Source of the DNA: Ruminococcaceae bacterium D5
GTDB taxonomy: Bacteria > Bacillota > Clostridia > Oscillospirales > Ruminococcaceae
NCBI GenBank assembly: GCA_900113995.1
Contig: FORK01000011.1
Span: 51,596 to 108,383 of the forward strand
Reading direction: 5' to 3'
DNA: 56,788 bases
Both the position numbers and the translations under genes were made by a program. The notes beneath the pieces were generated by a model, which saw only the letters and a program-made list of their open reading frames with translations, searched no databases and had not been told where the DNA came from. This document shows positions 50,941 to 56,788 of the stretch, piece after piece. Position 1 is the stretch's first letter. Every line of letters starts with the position of its first letter.

Positions 50941-52296
50941 ATGAAGATTATTGTGGTGGGCGGCGGCAAGATCGGTGAAACGCTGGTAGAGCAGCTGGCG
51001 AAAGAGGGGCACGACCTCGTTTTGATCGATAACCAGCAAACGGTCATTGAGGAAACCGAAAACCGGCTTGACGTTATGGGAATCTATGGGAACGGCGCTT
51101 CCCATCTTGTGCAGATCGAGGCAGGGGTGCCGAAGGCGGATCTTCTGATCGCCGTTACCAATTCGGACGAGCTGAATATGCTCTGCTGCCTGGTGGCCAA
51201 GAAGCTCGGCGCGCGCCACACCATCGCCCGGATTCGAAACCCCGAATATAACGACCAGCTCGTTTTCCTGCGGGAGGAGCTGGGGCTTTCTCTTTCCATC
51301 AACCCCGAGGCGGCCGCCGCGGGGGAGCTGTTCCGGATGCTCCGCTTCCCCTCGGCGCTGAAGATCGAAACCTTCTCCCGTGGAAGAGTTGAGCTGGCCG
51401 AGGTGCGTCTGCGGGAAGGCTCGAAGCTCGACGGGCTTTACCTGCACGAGCTTTCCAAAAAATTTCAGGTAAAGGTGCTGGTCTGCGTCGTGCAGCGCGG
51501 GGAGCAAGTCCTGATTCCGACCGGCGACTTCCGGCTCTGCGCCGGAGATAAGATCAGCATTGCCGCGGGACCCGCTGAAATTGAACGATTCTTCCGCGCA
51601 GCCGGGCTTCTCAAGGAAGAGGCGCACAGTGTCATGATCGTCGGCGGCGGGCGGATTGCTCACTATCTCTGCCGCAAGCTGCTCGGGATCGGCGTTTCGG
51701 TCAAGATTATCGATTCCGACCCGCAGCGCTGCCGCCATCTCTGTGAGCAGATGCCCCGCGCCATGATCATCTGCGGAGACGGCACCAAGCAGGAACTCCT
51801 TTTTGAAGAGGGACTTGAGCGGGTTGACGCCTTTGTTTCCCTGACCGGCCTCGACGAGCAGAACGCAATCCTTTCGATGTTCGCTGCTTCCCGGGGGGTG
51901 GGCAAGGTCATCACCAAGGTCAGCCGTACCTCGCTGCTTTCGCTGGTCGAAAGCGCCGGCCTTGAGAGTGTCATTTCCCCGAAGGAAATCACCGCCAACC
52001 AGATTATCCGTTATGTCCGCGCGATGCAGAATTCCCTCGGCAGCAATGTCGAGACGCTCTATAAGCTGGTCGGCGGCCGGGTTGAGGCGCTGGAATTCCG
52101 GGTCAAGCCCGACTTCCCACATATCGGGATTCCGCTCAAGGACCTTACCCTTAAGCCAAACCTCCTGCTCGCCTGCATTACCCGCGGGGATCGGGCGATC
52201 CTTCCGGGCGGCGGCGACAGCATCGCTGCGGATGACAGGGTGGTTGTCGTCACCACCAACCAGCAGCTTCGGGATCTTTCCGACATTCTTCTTTGA
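50941..52296 (+). CDS. trkA: Trk potassium uptake, NAD-binding protein TrkA
   Basis: A 451-residue cytoplasmic gating subunit with the full duplicated layout: RCK-N (1-115, MKIIVVGGGKIGETL), RCK-C, then a second RCK-N (from about 230, VMIVGGGRIAHYL) and RCK-C. Nucleotide binding to the glycine-rich loops gates the TrkH channel. The ATG at 50941 follows GAAGAGG; a short in-frame extension upstream has no homology. It is followed 41 bases later by trkH. Confidence 0.95.
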   Translation: MKIIVVGGGKIGETLVEQLAKEGHDLVLIDNQQTVIEETENRLDVMGIYGNGASHLVQIEAGVPKADLLIAVTNSDELNMLCCLVAKKLGARHTIARIRNPEYNDQLVFLREELGLSLSINPEAAAAGELFRMLRFPSALKIETFSRGRVELAEVRLREGSKLDGLYLHELSKKFQVKVLVCVVQRGEQVLIPTGDFRLCAGDKISIAAGPAEIERFFRAAGLLKEEAHSVMIVGGGRIAHYLCRKLLGIGVSVKIIDSDPQRCRHLCEQMPRAMIICGDGTKQELLFEEGLERVDAFVSLTGLDEQNAILSMFAASRGVGKVITKVSRTSLLSLVESAGLESVISPKEITANQIIRYVRAMQNSLGSNVETLYKLVGGRVEALEFRVKPDFPHIGIPLKDLTLKPNLLLACITRGDRAILPGGGDSIAADDRVVVVTTNQQLRDLSDILL

Positions 52297-52337
52297 GAAG
52301 CTGCCTTTAGATCACAGAATAAAGGAGCACCGTTTCT

Positions 52338-53783
52338 ATGAACCGACGCATGGTCGTCTACATTCTGGGCCAGATGCTCAATGCCGAGGCGCTGCTGCTG
52401 CTGCTTCCCACCGTCGTTTCGTTTCTTTACCGGGAACAGGGCGTCGCCTTTTCTTTCCTGATTACCATTGCCGCGACGGTGGCTTTCGGCGCGCTGTGCA
52501 CCTTCCGCCGGCCGCAGAACCGGGTGATTTACGCACGGGAGGGCTTTGCGGTGGTTGCGCTCTCGTGGCTGGTCCTGTCGGCCTTCGGTGCGCTGCCCTT
52601 CTGGCTGACGCGAGAGATTCCTTCGTATGTTGACTGTTTCTTTGAAACGGTCAGCGGCTTTACCACCACCGGCGCGAGCATCCTGGCCGAGGTCGAGTCT
52701 CTGAGCCGCGGGCTTCTCTTTTGGCGGAGCTTTACCCATTGGGTCGGCGGCATGGGCGTTCTCGTCTTTGTGATGACGGTCATCCCGCTCGGGGATAACC
52801 GTTCCATGCATATTCTGCGCGCAGAGGTTCCCGGGCCGATGGTCGGCAAGCTGGTGCCCCGCCTGAAAAGCACTGCTAAAATTCTCTACGGCATCTATAT
52901 CGTCATGACCGCAATTGAGGTGGTTCTGCTGCTGTTCGGGGGGATGGACCTCTACGACAGTCTGGTTCACTCCTTCGGCACTGCCGGCACCGGCGGCTTT
53001 TCGGTGAAGAACGCCAGCATCGGCGCCTATCAGAGCCCGTATATCGAATGGGTCATCGCGGTCTTTATGCTTCTGTTCGGCATCAATTTCAACCTTTATT
53101 TTTTCCTGCTGCTGGGAAAAATCCGCACCGTTCTTCAAAGTGATGAGCTGCGCTGCTATCTGGGGATTGTCGGCGCCTCTATCGCGGTGATTGCGGTCAA
53201 TATCCTGCCGATGTATCAGAAGGTGGGAGTCGCCGTGCGCCATGCGGCCTTTCAGGTCTCCTCCATCATTACCACCACCGGCTATGCCACCGCCGATTTC
53301 AACGGCTGGCCCCAGCTTTCCCGCACGATTTTGGTGGTGTTGATGTTCTTTGGAGCCTGCGCCGGGTCAACCGGAGGCGGTCTGAAAATCGCCCGTCTTC
53401 TCCTCTTCTTCCGCACGATGCGGCGGGATCTTCGCCGGATGCTACACCCCCATTCGGTTGAGGTGGTGATGCTCGACGGAAAGCCGGTTTCCGAGGACAC
53501 CGTCGCCGGTGCAAACGGCTTTTTCCTCGTTTACAGCGCTATCGCGCTGGTTACCGTCCTGCTGATCGCAGTCGATGGCTTCGATTTTGAGACGAACTTC
53601 ACCGCTATGGCAGCCTGCCTGAATAATATCGGTCCCGGGCTTGGAATGGTGGGGCCGACCGGGAATTTTTCCGCCTTTTCTGATTTTTCCAAGCTGCTGC
53701 TCAGCTTCGCCATGCTGATCGGACGGCTGGAGGTGTTCCCGATGCTGTTGATTTTTGCCCCCTCTGTTTGGCGGAGACGGTAA
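52338..53783 (+). CDS. trkH: Trk potassium uptake, membrane subunit TrkH
   Basis: A 481-residue channel-like K+ transporter with four membrane-pore-membrane repeats. The four selectivity-filter loops are visible: SGFTTTGAS, GTAGTGGFS, ITTTGYATA and LNNIGPGLG. An intracellular loop after the third repeat begins GACAGSTGGG. Length and topology are normal. It forms the K+ uptake system with TrkA and is followed by a terminator. Confidence 0.95.
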   Translation: MNRRMVVYILGQMLNAEALLLLLPTVVSFLYREQGVAFSFLITIAATVAFGALCTFRRPQNRVIYAREGFAVVALSWLVLSAFGALPFWLTREIPSYVDCFFETVSGFTTTGASILAEVESLSRGLLFWRSFTHWVGGMGVLVFVMTVIPLGDNRSMHILRAEVPGPMVGKLVPRLKSTAKILYGIYIVMTAIEVVLLLFGGMDLYDSLVHSFGTAGTGGFSVKNASIGAYQSPYIEWVIAVFMLLFGINFNLYFFLLLGKIRTVLQSDELRCYLGIVGASIAVIAVNILPMYQKVGVAVRHAAFQVSSIITTTGYATADFNGWPQLSRTILVVLMFFGACAGSTGGGLKIARLLLFFRTMRRDLRRMLHPHSVEVVMLDGKPVSEDTVAGANGFFLVYSAIALVTVLLIAVDGFDFETNFTAMAACLNNIGPGLGMVGPTGNFSAFSDFSKLLLSFAMLIGRLEVFPMLLIFAPSVWRRR

Positions 53784-53836
53784 AAAACGCCGGGCTTAAA
53801 AAAGAATGCCTTCGCCGTTAAAAAGTTCATAAAAGT

Positions 53837-53877
53837 AAAAAAGGCGTCGCAGTCAAAACCGGCTGCGGCGTCTTTTT
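53837..53877. terminator. bidirectional terminator
   Basis: GGCGTCGCAG and CTGCGGCGTC pair with G-U pairs across a 10-base loop, flanked by A and T tracts, between converging trkH and lipoprotein genes. Confidence 0.8.
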
Positions 53878-53890
53878 GGCACTGTCCTGC

Positions 53891-54505
53891 TTATTTCACC
53901 ACATCGTCCAGATTGTCCCGGGCGGAAAATTTCACATGGCTTCCGTCGATTGCAAGGGAAAGCCAGTACGTGTATGCGGTTCCCTCTTCCGTTTCCAACT
54001 TGAATGAGACTGTTCCGTCCCCGCAATATGTCAATTCGCTTTCCGCACAGGGCTTGGCGCAGGGCCCGGCCGTCTGACCGTTTCCGTCGGCATCCAGAAA
54101 CATCACCTTTACCGTCCGCGTTTCATCGTCTGTAAATAGTACGGCGCCCACCCGGCCGTACGCGAGGTCGGGGATCACAACAGCATCGATGAACGTAACC
54201 GAGGGGCTTTTGTCGTAGCCGGCAGCGGTAAACAGCGAATGGATTTCTTCCTTGGTCCAGCTTTTCTCCGCCGACCCGGGTTCGCCGGCTTCGCCCTGCC
54301 GTTGGGCAGGCTCGCCGGTCCCGCTTTGCTGTTGAGCAGGTTCGCCGGCTTCGCCCTGCCGTTGGGCAGGCTCGCCGGTCCCGCTTTGCTGTTGAGTGGG
54401 TTTGGCGGTATCCGTCTGTCCAGCGCCTGATGGTGAACCGGCGCCGCAGCCGGAAAGAACCCAGACGGCAGCGAAAACCGCAAGGACCGCGGACAGCTTT
54501 TTCAT
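53891..54505 (-). CDS. lipoprotein with Gln/Gly/Glu repeats
   Basis: A 204-residue lipoprotein: lipobox VLSGCG (about 16-21), a low-complexity linker (about 25-78) with two exact copies of a 20-residue repeat (containing QQQSGTGEPAQRQGEAGEPA), then a compact domain (about 80-204) with strands such as YGRVGAVLFTDDETRTVKVMFLD and paired Cys residues. The family was not recognised. Its layout parallels the lipoprotein at 34.1 kb, although the sequences are unrelated. Confidence 0.7.
   Translation of the reverse strand: MKKLSAVLAVFAAVWVLSGCGAGSPSGAGQTDTAKPTQQQSGTGEPAQRQGEAGEPAQQQSGTGEPAQRQGEAGEPGSAEKSWTKEEIHSLFTAAGYDKSPSVTFIDAVVIPDLAYGRVGAVLFTDDETRTVKVMFLDADGNGQTAGPCAKPCAESELTYCGDGTVSFKLETEEGTAYTYWLSLAIDGSHVKFSARDNLDDVVK
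54281..54400 (-). repeat. 60-bp coding tandem repeat, two copies
   Basis: Units 54281-54340 and 54341-54400 are nearly identical and code for the 20-residue linker repeat. Confidence 0.92.
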
Positions 54506-54565
54506 TGTTTCTTTCCTTTCCCATCGAAAATTTTCCCGCCTGTCTCATATCATGGCGGGAAAAGG

Positions 54566-54906
54566 TTATTGCTGGTTCAATTCCGTTCCATAGTGCTCGG
54601 ATGAGAAACCGTTATCCAAAAAGATGGAAAAGAACGGTGTCATTTTATGATAAACCTCCGTATCCATCGGCTTTGACACGTGAGTAAAAGGCCGATCAAT
54701 TCGGGAGTGATTGCTCCGGCGGTCACTTTTCCGCCGCGCCAATCGGTTTCTTTCAGCTCGCCGCAGCGAAGAGCCATGGCGATTTCCTCCGTCTCGTCTT
54801 CCCAGCAATGGATTTCAAATCTTTTTGCATCCTTGAGCTTGGAACCCATGATTTCCGCCCATTCGGTATTTTCAGGCTGCAAGTCGTCAAATTCAATCTG
54901 CTGCAA
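54566..54906 (-). pseudogene. frameshifted small cytosolic protein gene
   Basis: A TTG at 54906 behind GGGAG opens a soluble protein (QQIEFDDLQPENTEWAEIMG, RFEIHCWEDETEEIAMAL, GKVTAGAITPELIGLLL). Near 54686 the natural continuation shifts frame and runs on as VSKPMDTEVYHKMTPFF, then IFLDNGFSSEHYGTELNQQ, to the TAA at 54566. Adding one T within the TTTT run restores a continuous protein of about 113 residues. The two parts look like one unnamed protein family of Firmicutes. Either a genuine one-base deletion or a homopolymer sequencing error. Confidence 0.65.
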
Positions 54907-55049
54907 AATAATTTTTCTCCCAAATCGAAAGCGATCGCGCCCGTATAGGGCTGGCGGCGTGGATTCGCCGCCATGCAATAAAACAGAAAGGCAGCGGCGG
55001 ACTAAAAGATCTGCTGCTGCCTGCCGCTGTTGGATTCCCCGGCCGTCTG

Positions 55050-56054
55050 TTATGCCGCCGCCCCAGTGGAGGGGTTAATTGGCACGACGTATACCGGCTG
55101 GTCGGATGGGCTGACCGTATCATCATCGTCATTGTCATCATCGTCATAAGAGGAGGACGAGCCCGAACTGCTCAGGCGGGTATCCGAGACGACATATTTG
55201 CCCAGCGTGCTGCTGGAGACAACGAAGCCTCCCTCGTCATCGTCGTAGGCACTGGTGCGGTTGGTCAGGGTATTGGTGCCGGTGACTTCATAGAGATAGT
55301 CGTCCCTGCTCCCCTCAAAAAAGAGCTTGGGGCTGCGCAGGGCGGTGAGCGAAGCGCCATTTCCAAGGAAAAAGCGAAGGTCAGCGTCAGGATAACGGCG
55401 GGTAATCGAGGCAATTCCCTCGGTGCTCATCGAGGCGACGATGGTGCCGTTCTTGCGGGCAACGCCATAGAAGTAGCCGCCCCCGTCCGGAAAGTCGATC
55501 TGGACATCGTCGTTTTTATCAAAGGAAAAGCCCAGCGGGTCCTCCTCAAGCTCGTCGTCCCCTTCCTCATAACCGATGCTGTCGAGCTTGGGTTCCACCT
55601 TGAAGATGTCGCCGTTTTTGCGGGTGACCCGGATGACGCCGGGGACGACGTCGTAGCCGTCGGCGGGAAAGTCCTTCACATTCTTGATTTCGAGAACGGC
55701 AAAATAGTAGTCGTCGCCGTCATCGACCTCTTTTTTTACGATATCAAGCTGCTGTCCGCCGGTCCCTTTTTCGCTGTAGGACTTGCCGGCCTTGCTGCCA
55801 AAAAGCTTATCGTCGTCTCCAGTATCCGAATTAACCGTTTCCGCCTCAAATAAATAAGCCTTGGTCGGCGTTTCCTTGCTTGAGCCGACCGAGCAGAGCC
55901 CGACATAGACGGTTTGTCCCGGCAGGGCCGCGGTAATTTCGTCGTCGTAATACTCGTCCTTGACGACCACGGTGCCGCGGGTGATGGCAAACGATGTGGT
56001 GGTGAGCATCGCCGCCAACAGACAGGCGCTCAGCGGCGTCAGAAATTTTTTCAT
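55050..56054 (-). CDS. acidic secreted protein of unknown function
   Basis: A 334-residue exported protein with signal peptide (about 1-24, ACLLAAMLTTTSFA). The mature part is very acidic and beta-rich with repeated short DDD/DDE clusters (YYDDEITAAL, GYEEGDDELEEDP) and ends in a Ser- and Asp-rich linker (SSSGSSSSYDDDDNDDDD) plus a short tail. It could bind divalent metal or act in the cell wall, but no family was recognised. The ATG at 56054 follows GGAGGG; upstream in-frame codons lack support. It is divergent from pstS. Confidence 0.65.
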   Translation of the reverse strand: MKKFLTPLSACLLAAMLTTTSFAITRGTVVVKDEYYDDEITAALPGQTVYVGLCSVGSSKETPTKAYLFEAETVNSDTGDDDKLFGSKAGKSYSEKGTGGQQLDIVKKEVDDGDDYYFAVLEIKNVKDFPADGYDVVPGVIRVTRKNGDIFKVEPKLDSIGYEEGDDELEEDPLGFSFDKNDDVQIDFPDGGGYFYGVARKNGTIVASMSTEGIASITRRYPDADLRFFLGNGASLTALRSPKLFFEGSRDDYLYEVTGTNTLTNRTSAYDDDEGGFVVSSSTLGKYVVSDTRLSSSGSSSSYDDDDNDDDDTVSPSDQPVYVVPINPSTGAAA

Positions 56055-56411
56055 GATGGTCCCTCCAAAATCTGCTTCGCTGTTTGGGGACATTGTAGCA
56101 TTTTTTTCGAGGGAATACAACCGTTCCCGGGCATAGGGGACAAAATCTCTCTGAAAGCGAGCCGTATGCCGGAACTTCTTTTATCCCTCCGGCAAAAGCC
56201 CAAACGAACGGACGGGAGGCTGCCTGGCTGCGTCTTTTTCAAGAGCTTGTATAAGCCCTCGGATTTCATTGTAAAATCACTTTGTAAAGAAAAATTTTCA
56301 CTTTACGTGCTTTTTACAAAGTGTACCGGGCACATTTTACAAAAGGCGGATAAGATGGGAACTGTTCTAAAGAGATGAAATGACAGAAAAACAAAGGAGA
56401 TTTCGACTGTT
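56055..56411. other. divergent intergenic region before pstS
   Basis: Contains the pstS control region at 56269-56356 and the ribosome site of the acidic protein gene. No further gene is seen. Confidence 0.5.
56269..56356 (+). promoter_or_regulatory. Pho-box-like repeats and pstS promoter
   Basis: TTGTAAA occurs at 56269 and 56282, and the inverse TTTACAA at 56313 and 56336. The last pair sits 23 bases apart, two 11-base PhoP periods, and directly precedes a -10-like TAAGAT (56351-56356). The firmicute PhoP box is a series of TTNACA repeats in 11-base register upstream of -10. CACTTTGTAAA/TTTACAAAGTG (56278-56288, 56313-56323) also forms an 11-bp dyad. Confidence 0.5.
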
Positions 56412-56788
56412 ATGAAAAAAATGCTTTCGTTTTTGATCTCCGCTGCGATGGTGGGTTCGCTGGCCGCCTGCGGTGGGGCCTCAAGCAGCGCCCCGGCCTC
56501 CAGCGCAGCGGATTCCTCCGCGGCCGTATCCTCAGCCGCTTCCTCCGAAGCGGCCCTGTCAGGAAAGGTTTCGACCAACGGCTCCACCTCGATGGAGAAG
56601 GTGATCGCCTCCCTCTCGGAAGCGTTCATGGCCAAGTATCCTGACGTAACCGTGACCTATGATCCCACCGGATCGGGCGCGGGCATCACCGCCGCGGCCG
56701 AAGGCACCGCCGACATCGGCCTTGCCAGCCGCGACCTCAAGGATTCCGAAACCGGCCTCGACGCCACCGTAGTGGCGATCGACGGCAT
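56412..56788 (+). CDS. pstS: phosphate ABC importer binding protein, partial
   Basis: The first 125 residues of a phosphate-binding lipoprotein, cut by the end of the window. It has a lipobox (LAACGG, about 18-23), a Ser/Ala-rich linker and the start of the PstS domain: GSTSMEKVIASLSEAFMAKYPDVTV with the phosphate-contacting Ser/Thr residues, GSGAGITAAAEGTADIGLASR and an Asp in the DIGLASRDL turn. Behind a Pho-box-like control region, it is expected to be induced by phosphate starvation, with pstCAB following outside the window. Confidence 0.9.
   Translation, partial: MKKMLSFLISAAMVGSLAACGGASSSAPASSAADSSAAVSSAASSEAALSGKVSTNGSTSMEKVIASLSEAFMAKYPDVTVTYDPTGSGAGITAAAEGTADIGLASRDLKDSETGLDATVVAIDG

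Noticed and set aside
54686-54689. Programmed -1 frameshift at the T-run in the small minus-strand gene
   Set aside because: No complete slippery heptamer with a downstream structure was evident; a simple one-base deletion explains it better.

Overview
This is about 57 kb of bacterial chromosome, most likely from an anaerobic Gram-positive member of the Clostridia (Oscillospirales/Ruminococcaceae-like). The grounds are strong AGGAGG-type ribosome sites, several TTG and GTG starts, many lipobox proteins, no outer-membrane genes, a glgB-glgC-glgD-glgA operon with the firmicute GlgC/GlgD pair, TrkA/TrkH, GreA-LysS and high GC. No rRNA, tRNA, CRISPR array, IS element or prophage was recognised.

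Layout. 0.4-2.5 kb: MFS organophosphate-type transporter plus RpiR/SIS regulator (minus strand). 2.7-6.2 kb: zinc-dependent phospholipase C-like protein, an ECF sigma factor with its membrane anti-sigma factor, and a TetR regulator. 6.3-13.1 kb: greA, lysS, carA, carB. 13.1-21.6 kb: accessory stretch with an orphan CapD/FlaA1-like epimerase, an AT-rich insert (DUF2752, TM2, XRE), a SurA-like lipoprotein, a MATE pump behind an apparent peptide-coupled attenuator, and mntP behind a Mn2+ (yybP-ykoY) riboswitch. 22-24.7 kb: NMT1/SsuABC-type ABC importer. 24.8-25.1 kb: DUF1905 gene broken by one in-frame TAG. 25.4-31.3 kb: glycogen operon, with a 101-bp-period tandem duplication of the glgB 3' end. 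31.8-34.0 kb: MATE pump and divergent MerR/GyrI regulator sharing a textbook 19-bp-spacer MerR promoter. 34.1-36.5 kb: repeat-bearing lipoprotein and cinA.

36.6-48.8 kb is the most unusual part: a catabolic island with two separate split transketolases, a SauS-like CoA-acylating aldehyde dehydrogenase, a complete DctPQM TRAP importer, an HMG-CoA-lyase-type enzyme, an Asp/Glu-racemase-fold protein lacking its second cysteine, and two LysR regulators. The inferred job is uptake of an acid or sulfonate, transfer of a C2 ketol unit to a sugar phosphate, and oxidation of the released aldehyde to an acyl-CoA. This resembles, but is not identical to, the sulfo-transketolase route of sulfoquinovose breakdown.

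49.2-56.8 kb: secreted transglutaminase-like protein, trkA-trkH potassium uptake, a repeat-bearing lipoprotein, a frameshifted small gene, an acidic secreted protein, and the start of pstS behind Pho-box-like repeats. Several small genes are broken (13.6, 25.0 and 54.7 kb), and diverged repeats occupy several GC-rich intergenic gaps.
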